A stretch of 64,000 nucleotides of DNA from Myxococcales bacterium (GTDB lineage: Bacteria; Myxococcota_A; Polyangia; Fen-1088). The notes under the pieces are model-generated. The model saw only the letters and a list, made by a program, of their open reading frames with translations. It was not told the DNA's origin and did no database searches. Position numbers and translations under genes: made by a program. The DNA lies in the NCBI GenBank assembly GCA_022184915.1, contig JAGTJU010000001.1, positions 1,676,057-1,740,056 of the forward strand, read 5' to 3'. Shown here piece by piece: positions 1 through 10,512 of this stretch. Every line of letters starts with the position of its first letter. The first letter of the stretch is position 1.

Positions 1-389
1 GCCCCTGACAGTCCCGCTTCCAGCACGGCTTCAAGCTCCGTGGGGCTCTTCCACACCACGTCCCGCAGGCGGGCCGAGCCCCCCGCGCCAAAGACCACAC
101 CTGAAAAGCCGCTCGCTTGTGGCACCCTCAGGTCCTGCGCCAAATCCAGGGTGAAGGGCGGTACGAACTGCGTGCCCACGAGCCGCACCAGCGTGTCCTG
201 GTCACTGTAGGCCTCTTGTGGTTCGATCCTCGCGAGCGTGGGTTGCGGACCCTCCGGCTCGCATCCCGCCAGCGCCAACCCGGCCACGAGGGCGGCGAGC
301 CGACCTCCGCGAAGGCAGGTCGGGCGCCCCCTCCCCAGGGCAGGTACGGCAAAACGGCGGGGGCTGCGCGGGGGCCAAAACATGCCCAT
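1..389 (-). CDS. Partial lipoprotein with IPT/TIG-like domain (3' end outside window)
   Basis: The reading frame opens at an ATG at 389 and stays open to the window edge, so the C-terminus is missing. A hydrophobic signal is followed by the lipobox LALAGC, with the lipid-modified Cys near residue 43, so I expect an exported, lipid-anchored protein. The mature part begins with an ARIEPQEAYSDQDTLVRLVG-type stretch. This resembles an IPT/TIG immunoglobulin-like beta-sandwich, as often found in myxobacterial surface lipoproteins. A second ATG two codons downstream (383) is equally possible. It lies 81 bp downstream of the flavin reductase gene on the same strand. No enzymatic function can be assigned. 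The domain call is moderate confidence; the lipoprotein call is stronger. Confidence 0.6.
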   Translation of the reverse strand, partial: MGMFWPPRSPRRFAVPALGRGRPTCLRGGRLAALVAGLALAGCEPEGPQPTLARIEPQEAYSDQDTLVRLVGTQFVPPFTLDLAQDLRVPQASGFSGVVFGAGGSARLRDVVWKSPTELEAVLEAGLSG

Positions 390-470
390 CAGGCCCGGAT
401 TGTAGAACTCATCTCGAAAATGCACCACGCCGCCGCGCACCCGCCGTGACGGACATCGCCCGCCGCGAGG

Positions 471-1190
471 TCAATCGAAGAACGCTTCGGTCCTGATCTG
501 CTTTTTCCGGTTTACGCCAAGGTCGATCAGGCTTTGTTTGAGCTCCCGGATCATGGCGCCGTTGCCCACCATGTAAAACGTGGGCGCCTCGAGCGTGGGC
601 AAGGCCTGCAGCACGGGCTGCACGATGCGGCCCCCGCCCCCCGGCCAGGCGGGTCCGGGCTGAGACAGATGCAGGCGCAGCTCGGCGCCGGCCCGGGCAC
701 AGAGCGCTTCGAGTTCTTCCCGGATGAAGATGTCGGCTTCGCTGCGCAGGCCCCAAAACAGCAGGCGCCGGCCCGTGCGGGGCCTGTCCGCCAGCTCGTC
801 GAGCATGGGCAAAACCGGCGCGAGGCCCGTGCCCGTGACCGCGAACACCACGTCACCTGCGTGGGCGGCGTCGAGGGTGAAAAAGCCGTGCGGTCCCGTG
901 AGGTAGACCTCGGCCCCCGGGGCGAGGTGGCCGAAAAAGTCGGAGGCGGCGCCGTCGGGCAGAAGCTTGATCAGCAGCCGCAGCTCGTCACCCCGGCGGG
1001 TGAGGTTCGCCAACGAATAGCTGCGGCGGATGGGCTGCCCGGCGGCGTCCGTGCCGACCGCGAGCGTGACGAACTGACCGGGCTCGAACGCGAGACGAGG
1101 CGGGCTGACCATGGCAAAGCGAAGGTCACTGACATCGCCGGAGACCGGCGACACGGAAGTAAGTTGGGCGTTGAGCGGGCCAGAGGACAT
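471..1190 (-). CDS. Ferredoxin-NADP+ reductase-like FAD/NAD(P)-binding oxidoreductase
   Basis: A 239-residue flavoprotein of the ferredoxin-NADP reductase superfamily. The N-terminal FAD-binding barrel carries the RRSYS motif (RxYS, FAD phosphate/isoalloxazine contact) near residue 55. The NAD(P)-binding half carries GTGLAPVLPML near residue 120 and ends in an aromatic FFD tail. The family transfers electrons between NAD(P)H and a small iron-sulfur or flavin carrier. There is no fused 2Fe-2S domain, so the partner must be a separate protein. The length matches stand-alone FNR-like reductases. The neighbouring lipoproteins do not reveal the partner. The family call is confident, the substrate is not. 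Confidence 0.85.
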   Translation of the reverse strand: MSSGPLNAQLTSVSPVSGDVSDLRFAMVSPPRLAFEPGQFVTLAVGTDAAGQPIRRSYSLANLTRRGDELRLLIKLLPDGAASDFFGHLAPGAEVYLTGPHGFFTLDAAHAGDVVFAVTGTGLAPVLPMLDELADRPRTGRRLLFWGLRSEADIFIREELEALCARAGAELRLHLSQPGPAWPGGGGRIVQPVLQALPTLEAPTFYMVGNGAMIRELKQSLIDLGVNRKKQIRTEAFFD

Positions 1191-1268
1191 GGGAGAGCGA
1201 CTTTATAGCAGGCGGGCGTCGGAACCCGGGGCCTGACAATCCGGTTCGATTGCAGTAGTTTGGCTGGC

Positions 1269-1922
1269 ATGCGCGCCATTGGGGCTAAGTCGTCCTTGTT
1301 GTGTGGGCTGGCACTGGCCGGCCTGTCCGTGTCAACGCTCGGGAGTGCCGGCTGCAAGTCGGAGTCCTCTGCGCCCAAGCCTGCGGCCCTGCCGCCGGCA
1401 CCCGCCCTCGCCGAGAAGGCGCCCCCGCCTGTGGCGGAGCCGGCCAAAGCCCCCGAGGCTCCGGCGGAAGCCGAGGCCGTGCCTGAGGCTCCGAAGGAGG
1501 AAGAATCGGTGAGCGGCACCATCGTCGTGCCCAAGGCCCGCAAAAAGGACGTGGCCAAGGGCGATATGCTCTTCCTCATCGTGCGGCGTGCAGGCGGCGC
1601 CCCGGGCCCGGGCTCGATGCTGGCGGTGCAAAAGCTGGTGGCGGAGGACTTCCCGATGCCCTTCGTGGTGAGTGGCCGCGACGCCATGATCCCCGGCAGC
1701 AAGTTCGACGGCGAGGTGAACATCTCCGTTCGTGTCGACAAGGACGGCGACCCCATGACCCGCCGCAAGGGCGATGTGTTCGGCGAGGTCAACGGTGTGA
1801 AGGTCGGCTCGAAGGACGTGCAGATCGAACTCGGCACGCTCCAGGCGGAGGACCAGGTGCTGGGCGGTGGCATGCGGGGCGGCCCAAGTCCCCACGGCGG
1901 CACGCCGCCCGGTCACCCCTGA
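1269..1922 (+). CDS. Lipoprotein with CycH/CcmI C-terminal-like domain
   Basis: A 217-residue lipoprotein. The ATG at 1269 was preferred over an in-frame TTG at 1260. A signal peptide ends in a GSAGC lipobox near residue 29, followed by a Pro/Ala/Glu-rich spacer (residues about 35-80). The conserved part runs from VSGTIVVPKARKKDVAKGDM through LAVQKL, PMPFVVS and AMIPG to VNISVRVDKDGDP. That pattern is the C-terminal domain of the cytochrome c biogenesis factor CycH/CcmI, here without the membrane and TPR parts. No other cytochrome c maturation genes lie nearby, so the domain may do something else here, such as binding a periplasmic client. It ends in a Gly/Pro/His-rich tail. Confidence 0.65.
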   Translation: MRAIGAKSSLLCGLALAGLSVSTLGSAGCKSESSAPKPAALPPAPALAEKAPPPVAEPAKAPEAPAEAEAVPEAPKEEESVSGTIVVPKARKKDVAKGDMLFLIVRRAGGAPGPGSMLAVQKLVAEDFPMPFVVSGRDAMIPGSKFDGEVNISVRVDKDGDPMTRRKGDVFGEVNGVKVGSKDVQIELGTLQAEDQVLGGGMRGGPSPHGGTPPGHP

Positions 1923-2049
1923 GCGAGAAGGGCGTCTCGCGAGGCGCGGCCGTGCCCCGGTGCGTGCGCGGCCCCCGCGTGCGCGACCGTCGCTGCGGTT
2001 TTCAGCGCGGCGCGTATGCGATAAGGTTGGTCGGCTGATTGGGGAGTGG

Positions 2050-3570
2050 ATGCCTGACTATCGACACCTTCAGGACATGGTGAGCCCCCGGGCCAGGCGT
2101 GCGCACGACGCGGGTGCCCGGCTCTGCCGTCGTCTGACGGCCGCCTCGGTCATTGCCTTGGGGCTGGCAAGCTGCGCGCCGGCGCGGCCCGGGCTGCTGG
2201 TGCCGCCTCGCGATCTCAGCCAAGGGGCGTCCCGTCCCCGCATCGAACGTGTCGTCGAGTTGGGCGGTGCGGCCGTGCGGGGCGAGGTGCAGCCTCTCGA
2301 AGCCGGTGACGGCGTGGCCGTGGTGGGAGAGGCGCTGTGGCTCCGCGGCCCGGGCTTCGGGCGCCAGCCCACGGTGCGGCTGGGCGGTGAGGTCACGCCC
2401 GTGCTGGGGTTTACGGCCGACGGTGGCCTCGTGGTGCGGGTGCCGGCCGGCGCGGCGACGGGGCGGCAGGCTCTCTCGGTGCGCACGGCCGCTGGGCAGG
2501 CCGAGACCGTGGTCGAGGTCAAGCGCTTCGCGGCCGCCTGGGACGCGGCGGGGCAGCTCTCCTGGGTGGACGCCGGTGTGCCCGCGCCGCTGGCGGGCCT
2601 CGCTCCTTCCGTCCCCCTCGTGGCGCACCTTGCGTTTTCGTCCGACGGGCGCGCCGCCTACGTCGTGGGGCCCGACGGGCGCCGGCTCACCGTGGTGGAC
2701 ATGACGGCCCAGGGGGGGCCGCGGGCCGTGTTTGCACTCGAACTCGAAGGCACGCCGGTCTTGGGGCTCGAAGCCTCTCGCGGCGCGCCCGTGTTGGCAC
2801 TCGTGCGCGAGGAGGACGTGATGGTTCTCGATACGACGGAGGCGTTGCGGCCACCCCGCAGCCGCCCCCGGCCCCTTCCCCCGGAGGTGCGCGCCGGGCG
2901 TCCGGTGGGCGCGGCGCTTTCCCCCGATGGCCAGCACCTCGCCGTGGCGCTGGCGGGGAGTGGCCACGTGGCCCTGCTCGCGTTGTCGGACCGCGCCGAC
3001 GCTCGGTTGGTGGCCCACGAAAAGGTGGACACCGCCGTGTCCGCCCCGCCCCTCGTCGACCTGTCTTTTTCGCCCGACGGACGCACCCTGTGGGTCTTGT
3101 CGGGGAGCACTCCAAAAACGGCGGAGCCCTCCCTCGGGCCCGCGCACGTGACGGCGTTCAGCGTCGCCGGGTCCCTGCAGGCCCCGCTCACCGGAGCGCG
3201 ACGCTTTGCCCTGGGGGAGGCCTCCTTTCCCGTGGCGCTTGCGGTCTCGCCGGCGCGTCCTCTACCAAGCGGCGCCGCCATCCGTACGCCTCCCGTGGAG
3301 GCCCAGGTGTTCGTAAGTGCCCAGGACCAGGGCGAGGCGGGTGGGGGGCTCTTCGCCGTGGCCGCGGCGGCCACCCCGTTGCTCGCGACGCTGCCGTCAC
3401 CGCCCACGGCGTCCATGGTGGACGCGCGGGGGCAGTGGGTGTTCACGTGCGTGGCGGGGCCGGGGGGGGCGGAGTTGGTCTGGGTCCGCGCTAACGAAAG
3501 GCCCACGACGCCCGGCCGCGCCCCCATTAAGGGCCTGACCTCCGGGTGCCGCCTGGAGGGACAGCCGTGA
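2050..3570 (+). CDS. Lipoprotein with IPT/TIG domain and beta-propeller-like repeats
   Basis: About 506 residues. I chose the ATG at 2050 (GGGGAG just upstream); an in-frame ATG at 2077 is also possible. The signal peptide ends in a GLASC lipobox. Residues about 70-150 form an IPT/TIG-like fold (GEALWLRGPGFGRQPTVRLG, then LVVRVPAG and GRQALSVRT). The rest contains repeated blades of the type FSSDGRAAYVVGPDGRRL, LSPDGQHLAVALAGSGHVAL and FSPDGRTLWVLSG, typical of WD40/YVTN-like beta-propellers. It is probably an outer-membrane-anchored or surface binding protein. A small hairpin follows before acs. The ligand is unknown. Confidence 0.7.
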   Translation: MPDYRHLQDMVSPRARRAHDAGARLCRRLTAASVIALGLASCAPARPGLLVPPRDLSQGASRPRIERVVELGGAAVRGEVQPLEAGDGVAVVGEALWLRGPGFGRQPTVRLGGEVTPVLGFTADGGLVVRVPAGAATGRQALSVRTAAGQAETVVEVKRFAAAWDAAGQLSWVDAGVPAPLAGLAPSVPLVAHLAFSSDGRAAYVVGPDGRRLTVVDMTAQGGPRAVFALELEGTPVLGLEASRGAPVLALVREEDVMVLDTTEALRPPRSRPRPLPPEVRAGRPVGAALSPDGQHLAVALAGSGHVALLALSDRADARLVAHEKVDTAVSAPPLVDLSFSPDGRTLWVLSGSTPKTAEPSLGPAHVTAFSVAGSLQAPLTGARRFALGEASFPVALAVSPARPLPSGAAIRTPPVEAQVFVSAQDQGEAGGGLFAVAAAATPLLATLPSPPTASMVDARGQWVFTCVAGPGGAELVWVRANERPTTPGRAPIKGLTSGCRLEGQP

Positions 3571-3643
3571 GCCCCTGGGGCGAGCGCGTGAGAGCGCCGC
3601 GCGCCCTCGGGCCTTCCCCGGCGGCTTGGCGGAATGGGTTCGC

Positions 3644-3664
3644 AACCGGCAGGAACGGCCGGTT
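3644..3664 (+). terminator. Hairpin with short T tract between lipoprotein and acs
   Basis: AACCGGC (3644-3650) pairs perfectly with GCCGGTT (3658-3664) around a 7-base loop, followed by CACATTTT. It lies after the lipoprotein stop and ends 8 bases before the GAGGAG ribosome site of acs. It may be a weak intrinsic terminator or a leader hairpin. The T tract is short, so the call is tentative. Confidence 0.35.
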
Positions 3665-3681
3665 CACATTTTGAGGAGAAC

Positions 3682-5661
<1,980 letters not shown>

Positions 5662-5674
5662 GGCGCCTCTCGTT

Positions 5675-5717
5675 CCGCGGAAGCCGCCGCCCGCCTTCGT
5701 GCCGGGGGCTTCCGCGG
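5675..5717 (+). terminator. GC-rich hairpin between acsA and oleA
   Basis: An 11-bp perfect stem, CCGCGGAAGCC (5675-5685) with GGCTTCCGCGG (5707-5717), has a 21-base loop and a short CTTCCTT downstream. It sits 14 bases after the acsA stop and 71 bases before the oleA ATG. Its position suggests transcription termination of acsA. The downstream T tract is poor. Confidence 0.5.
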
Positions 5718-5788
5718 CTTCCTTGGGGCAGAAGTGCTCGCCTCGCGGTCCCGCGCCCGCGCGGGGGTGCTACAGTCCGCCCCGCTTC

Positions 5789-6805
5789 ATGCGCTTCGAC
5801 AGCGTCAACATCGTGGGCCTGGCCCACGTGGATGCCCCCCACCGGGTGCCTACCGAGGATCTCGATCGCGCCCTGGCCGAGACGTACGCGCGCCTGGGCC
5901 TGCCCGCGCGGCTGCTCGAGAGCCTGACCGGCGTGAGGGCCCGACGGTTTTGGGATCCTGAGACCCTGCCGAGCGAGGCGGCCGCGTGGGCAGGTGAAAA
6001 GGCGCTCGCCGCCGCGCAGCTTATGCCGCAGGAGGTGGGGGCTCTCGTGAACACGTCCGTCTCGCGGGATTACCTCGAGCCGTCCGTCGCGTGTTTCGTT
6101 CACCACCGTCTGGGCCTGCCCGAGACCTGCCTCAACTTCGATCTCGCGAACGCTTGCCTCGGGTTCCTGGATGGTATGTGCGTGGTGGGCAACATGATCG
6201 AGCGGGGTCAGATCGACTACGGTCTCATCGTCGACGGCGAGAGCGGTCGCTTCGTGGTGGAGCGCACCCTCGAACGCCTGCAGGCGCCCCACTGCGACGC
6301 CGCAACGTTGAAGGAACAGCTGGCCACGCTGACCTTGGGCGCTGGCGCCGTGGCCATGGTGTTGGCCCACAGCCGGGTGGCGCCGTGGGGCCACAGATTT
6401 CACGGTACGGTGAGTTTGGCGGCCACGCAGCACAACAGCCTGTGCCGCGGCCAGGCCGACGTGGGCCTGACGGACACACGCAGTCTGCTCGTCAACGGTG
6501 TGGCCCTGGCTGCCCGCACGTGGCAGCAGGCCCAGGCCGTTTTCGGGTGGCCCAGCGACACCGTGGATCTTTTCGCCCTTCATCAGGTGAGCGAGCTGCA
6601 CACGCAGGAGCTGGCCCGCACGCTGGGGTTCGCTGTGGGCAAAGCCCCCCTCGTTTACCCCGAATACGGGAACGTGGGACCGGCCTCCGTGCCCCTGGTC
6701 TTGAGCCGGGCACAAGAGGCCCGCACCCTCAACCCGGGCGATCGGGTGATCTTGGCAGGCATTGGCAGTGGCCTCAACTGTACGGCAGGAGCGGTTTCGT
6801 GGTGA
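5789..6805 (+). CDS. oleA: OleA, acyl-CoA head-to-head condensing enzyme (thiolase superfamily)
   Basis: 338 residues; the ATG at 5789 was chosen because homologous sequence begins there, although the frame is open further upstream. OleA performs a non-decarboxylative Claisen condensation of two long-chain acyl-CoAs to a beta-keto acid, the first step of long-chain olefin synthesis. The active-site Cys lies in NACLGFLDG (residue about 123), the catalytic His in ALHQVSELH, and Asn in YPEYGNVGP. The SVSRDYLEPS segment corresponds to the loop carrying the second-channel glutamate in characterised OleA. It is the first gene of an oleABCD operon whose junctions overlap by 4 bases. KAS III-like enzymes are the alternative family, but the oleBCD context decides. 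Confidence 0.95.
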   Translation: MRFDSVNIVGLAHVDAPHRVPTEDLDRALAETYARLGLPARLLESLTGVRARRFWDPETLPSEAAAWAGEKALAAAQLMPQEVGALVNTSVSRDYLEPSVACFVHHRLGLPETCLNFDLANACLGFLDGMCVVGNMIERGQIDYGLIVDGESGRFVVERTLERLQAPHCDAATLKEQLATLTLGAGAVAMVLAHSRVAPWGHRFHGTVSLAATQHNSLCRGQADVGLTDTRSLLVNGVALAARTWQQAQAVFGWPSDTVDLFALHQVSELHTQELARTLGFAVGKAPLVYPEYGNVGPASVPLVLSRAQEARTLNPGDRVILAGIGSGLNCTAGAVSW

Positions 6806-7752
6806 GCACACAGAAGACCTTACCCGCAGGCGTGAGCGCGGCGCTTTACCCCTTTGCTCCCCACAGCTTCGTGCGGCGCGGCCTGCGCATGAACTACATC
6901 GACGAAGGGCAGGGTGAGCCGGTGGTGATGGTGCATGGCAACCCCACCTGGTCGTTTCACTTCCGCGCGCTGGTGCGGGCGCTGCACGGCCGCTACCGCA
7001 CGGTGGTGCCGGATCACATCGGGATGGGGCTTTCGGATAAGCCGCAGGACGAGGATTACGATTACCGCCTACAGAGCCGCGTAGACGATCTCGAGGCGTT
7101 GATTGCTCACCTCGGGCTCGATGCGGGGCCGCCTCTCACCTTGGTGTTGCACGATTGGGGCGGCATGATCGGCATGGCCTATGCTGCCCGCCATCCGCAG
7201 CGGGTGGCTCGCTTGGTGCTGATGAACACGGCCGCGTTTCACGTGCCTGCCGGTTCCAAGATTCCGCTGTCTCTTCAGGCGCTTCGCAAGACACCCCTTG
7301 GCCCCTTGGCCGTTTTGGGCCTCAACGCGTTCGCCCGCATGGCGGCGCGCGTGTGCACCCACCGCACGAAGCTCAGCGCCGACGTGCGCGCGGCGTACTG
7401 TGCGCCGTACGACTCCTGGCAGACACGCCTCGCCACGCTGCGGTTCGTGCAAGACATCCCCGCGGAGCCCACGCATCCCTCCTACGCGCTCGTGAGCGAG
7501 ACCGAGGCGGCACTGCCGCAGTTCCGCGACACGCCTGCGTTGCTCCTGTGGGGCATGCATGATTTCGTGTTCACCCCGGCCGTGCTGGCGTCGTGGCGCG
7601 CCCGCTGGCCCAAGGCCGAGGTCAAGGCCTTCGACGATTGTGGGCACTACCTGCTCGAGGATGCGCCCGACGAAGTGTGCGCGCGGGTGACGGCGTTCCT
7701 CGCGGAGCATCCGCTCGCGCCACCTTCGCCGCTACCCTCGCTTCCCACATGA
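6802..7752 (+). CDS. oleB: OleB, beta-lactone decarboxylase (alpha/beta hydrolase)
   Basis: 316 residues, starting at a GTG at 6802 that overlaps the oleA stop (GTGA), which suggests translational coupling. The alpha/beta-hydrolase fold resembles haloalkane dehalogenases: oxyanion region HGNPTWSF, nucleophile Asp in LVLHDWGGMIG (residue about 118), acid Asp in LWGMHDFVF, and base His in DDCGHYLLEDAP. In the Ole pathway OleB removes CO2 from the cis-beta-lactone made by OleC, giving the cis-olefin. It works with OleC and OleD in a cytosolic or membrane-associated assembly. The reading frame extends far upstream inside oleA; that extension is a shadow. Confidence 0.93.
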   Translation: MSTQKTLPAGVSAALYPFAPHSFVRRGLRMNYIDEGQGEPVVMVHGNPTWSFHFRALVRALHGRYRTVVPDHIGMGLSDKPQDEDYDYRLQSRVDDLEALIAHLGLDAGPPLTLVLHDWGGMIGMAYAARHPQRVARLVLMNTAAFHVPAGSKIPLSLQALRKTPLGPLAVLGLNAFARMAARVCTHRTKLSADVRAAYCAPYDSWQTRLATLRFVQDIPAEPTHPSYALVSETEAALPQFRDTPALLLWGMHDFVFTPAVLASWRARWPKAEVKAFDDCGHYLLEDAPDEVCARVTAFLAEHPLAPPSPLPSLPT

Positions 7753-9443
7753 ACGCGCCCCCCGTGTCCTCCCCTCCCGCCGTGGCGCCGGAGCGGGGCG
7801 ACGTGGTGAACGTCGCCGCGTGCCTGCCGCAGATCGCGGCCGCGCAGCCCGAAAGGCTCGCGCTGGCCGAGCCTGCGGGGGCAGGGGGGCGCTACCGTGA
7901 ACTCACCTACCGCCAGCTCGACGAGCAAAGCGACCAGGTGGCGCGCGGGCTGGCCGCGATCGGGATCGGCCAGGGGGTGCGGGCCGTCTTGATGGTCCCC
8001 CCGGGGCCGCATTTTTTTTCATTGGCCTTCGGCATGGCCAAGGCGGGTGTGGTGCCGGTGATGATCGATCCCGGCCTGCCCCGTAAACATCTGGCCGCCT
8101 GCATCGACGAAGCCGCACCCGAAGCGTTCATCGGCTCGCCGAAGGCCCACGTGGCGCGCGCCCTTTTCGGCTGGGGCCAGCGCACCGTCGGGATGAACGT
8201 GGTGGTGGGAGGCTCTCGGGTCTGGGGCGGTCGTGCGGGGGTCTCTTGGTCCGAAGTGCTGCGGCGAGGGGCCGAGGCGCGCGGCCCAGCTCTGGCGCCC
8301 ACGCGGGCCGAAGACGTCGCGGCCATCCTGTTTACGAGCGGCAGCACGGGTGTGCCGAAGGGGGCCGTTTACACGCAGGCCAACTTCGCGGCGCAGGTCG
8401 CGGCGATTCGCGAGATCGCGGGACTGGGTGACGCCGAGATCGATCTGCCCACCTTTCCGCTCTTTGCGCTCTTCGATCCCGCCCTTGGCATGTCGACCGT
8501 GGTGCCGCAGATGGATTTCACGCGGCCGGCCCGCGCCAACCCGCGGCGCATCCTCCGGGCGCTCACCGCAAGGCGCGTGACGAACATGTTCGCGTCACCG
8601 GCGCTGCTGCGCACCCTGGTGCGGTATGCGGTGCCTGCGGGCGAACGGGTGTGGGGCCTGAGGCGCATCGTCTCGGCGGGCGCCCCCGTGTCCCCAGCCC
8701 TCGTCAAAGAGCTCTTGCAGCTGATGCCGAACGGCAAGGTCGTGACCCCCTACGGCGCCACCGAGGCGTTGCCCGTGGCCGTGATCGAAAGCGACGAGAT
8801 CCTGCGCGTGGGCGCGCGCAGCGCGGCCGGGCAGGGCATTTGTGTGGGCCGTCCGGTGGCCGGTGTCGACGTGGCGATCATCCCGCTCCATGACGAGCCC
8901 ATCGGTGTATGGCGTGACGAGCTGCGCTTGCCGCCGCCTACGCGCGGAGAGATCGTGGTGCGTGGCCCTCAAGTCACACGGTCGTATTGGGGACGGCCCC
9001 AGGCCGACGCCTTGGCCAAGATCCCCACCGCCGACGGGGTGGGTTTTTGGCACCGGATGGGCGACGTGGGCGCCTTCGATGACGAAGGGCGCCTGTGGTT
9101 TTGCGGCCGCAAAGCGCACCGGGTGGTGCTGGCTGACGGCCACGTTTTGTTCTCTGTCGCCTGCGAGGGTGTGTTCAACGCGCACCCCGCCGTGCGGCGC
9201 TCTGCGCTCGTGGGTGTGACGCTCGGGGGTGAAACGCACTCCATCGTGTGCGTCGAGCGTGACCCCGCGGCGGGCGCGTGGCCGCGGCTCGCCACCGCGT
9301 TGCGGGCGCTCGGGCAGGCCTGCCCTGAAACGCAGCGCATTCATCACTTCCTTGCGCATCCTGGGTTCCCCGTGGACATTCGGCACAACGCCAAAATCGA
9401 TCGTGAAGCGCTCGCGCTGTGGGCGAGAGGGCGCGTCTCGTGA
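7749..9443 (+). CDS. oleC: OleC, beta-lactone synthetase (AMP-binding superfamily)
   Basis: 564 residues. The ATG at 7749 overlaps the oleB stop (ATGA). It is a member of the ANL adenylate-forming family with the ATP loop LFTSGSTGVPKG near residue 194, the PYGATEALPV adenylate motif, and GDVGAFDDEGRLWFCGR preceding the C-terminal domain. OleC activates the beta-hydroxy acid made by OleD and closes it to a beta-lactone, releasing AMP and PPi. The FPLFALFDPALGMSTVVP segment is characteristic of OleC rather than fatty acyl-CoA ligases. The tight overlap with oleB and oleD supports joint expression. Confidence 0.93.
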   Translation: MNAPPVSSPPAVAPERGDVVNVAACLPQIAAAQPERLALAEPAGAGGRYRELTYRQLDEQSDQVARGLAAIGIGQGVRAVLMVPPGPHFFSLAFGMAKAGVVPVMIDPGLPRKHLAACIDEAAPEAFIGSPKAHVARALFGWGQRTVGMNVVVGGSRVWGGRAGVSWSEVLRRGAEARGPALAPTRAEDVAAILFTSGSTGVPKGAVYTQANFAAQVAAIREIAGLGDAEIDLPTFPLFALFDPALGMSTVVPQMDFTRPARANPRRILRALTARRVTNMFASPALLRTLVRYAVPAGERVWGLRRIVSAGAPVSPALVKELLQLMPNGKVVTPYGATEALPVAVIESDEILRVGARSAAGQGICVGRPVAGVDVAIIPLHDEPIGVWRDELRLPPPTRGEIVVRGPQVTRSYWGRPQADALAKIPTADGVGFWHRMGDVGAFDDEGRLWFCGRKAHRVVLADGHVLFSVACEGVFNAHPAVRRSALVGVTLGGETHSIVCVERDPAAGAWPRLATALRALGQACPETQRIHHFLAHPGFPVDIRHNAKIDREALALWARGRVS

Positions 9444-10429
9444 ACGTGCTCGTGACGGGCGGCGGTTTTCTGGGCAGCGCGCTGGCGCGTCGGTTGTTGG
9501 CCCGCGGTGACGGTGTCCGGGTTTTCGGGCGACGCGCCCGCCCCGCCCTGCGCGCCGAAGGCGTCGAGGTGCTGTGCGGCGACGTGGCCGACCCCGCCCA
9601 CGTGGCGGCGGCGGTGGCGGGCTGCGAGGCCGTGTTTCATACCGCCGCCCAGGTGGGCAGCTGGGGACGCCCCGCGCTCTTCGAGCGGACCAACGTGGAG
9701 GGCACCCGGAACGTGATCGCCGCGTGCCTCCAGCACGGCGTGCGCCGCCTGGTGTTCACCAGCTCGCCGTCCGTGGCCCACGGCCGGGGTGATTGTGAAG
9801 GCATCGACGAAAGCCACGGCTACGCCGAGGCCTTCGACGCCGAGTACCCGCGCACCAAGGCGATCGCCGAGCGGCTGGTGTTGGCCGCCAACGGCCGCGC
9901 TCTGGCCACGCTCGCCCTGCGGCCTCACTTGATGTGGGGGCCGGGTGACACGCAGCTCATCCCCCGGGTCGTGGCGCGGGCGCGCGCCGGCACTCTGCGC
10001 TTGCCCGGGGGGCCCGCCAAGCGGGTGGACTGCACCTACGTCGACAACGCCGTCGACGCCCACCTGGCTGCCCTCGCGCGGTTGGCGCCCGGGGCCGTCT
10101 GTGCAGGGCGGGCGTATTTCATCAGCCAGGGCGAGCCCCTGCCGCAGCGAGACCTCATCACCCAGGTACTCGAAGCGGTGGGCATCCCGGGCCCTTTCCC
10201 CACCGTCGCACCCTGGATCTTGCGCCGGGCGGGCGCTGCGGCGGAGGCCTGGTGGAGGGTCCGCGGCATCTGGGATCGCGAGCCCCCCCTCACGCGCTTC
10301 GTGGCCCGGCAGCTCACCTCCGCCCACTGGTTCGACATCAGCGCCGCCCGCCGGGACCTCGGATACGAGCCCCGGGTATCGATCGCCACGGGGCTCGCGC
10401 GCCTTCGCCGCGACGCCTTCGGAAGCTGA
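9440..10429 (+). CDS. oleD: OleD, NADPH-dependent beta-keto acid reductase (SDR)
   Basis: 329 residues, starting at a GTG at 9440 that overlaps the oleC stop (GTGA). It is an extended short-chain dehydrogenase/3-beta-HSD-type protein. The Rossmann motif TGGGFLGSAL is at the N-terminus, NVEGTRNVI follows, the serine sits in VFTSSPSV, and the catalytic YPRTK (YxxxK) is near residue 143. OleD reduces the unstable beta-keto acid from OleA to a beta-hydroxy acid, the substrate of OleC. It completes an intact oleABCD set in the canonical order. An 83-bp gap then separates it from the ArsA-like pair. Confidence 0.93.
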   Translation: MNVLVTGGGFLGSALARRLLARGDGVRVFGRRARPALRAEGVEVLCGDVADPAHVAAAVAGCEAVFHTAAQVGSWGRPALFERTNVEGTRNVIAACLQHGVRRLVFTSSPSVAHGRGDCEGIDESHGYAEAFDAEYPRTKAIAERLVLAANGRALATLALRPHLMWGPGDTQLIPRVVARARAGTLRLPGGPAKRVDCTYVDNAVDAHLAALARLAPGAVCAGRAYFISQGEPLPQRDLITQVLEAVGIPGPFPTVAPWILRRAGAAAEAWWRVRGIWDREPPLTRFVARQLTSAHWFDISAARRDLGYEPRVSIATGLARLRRDAFGS

Positions 10430-10512
10430 GGCCCTCCGCGGGGCGGCCGGCTTTTCGGCGGGCCAAAGTGGTGGCGGCTCGCCAGGCGCGTTACGCTTGC
10501 CCCATCGGCCCG

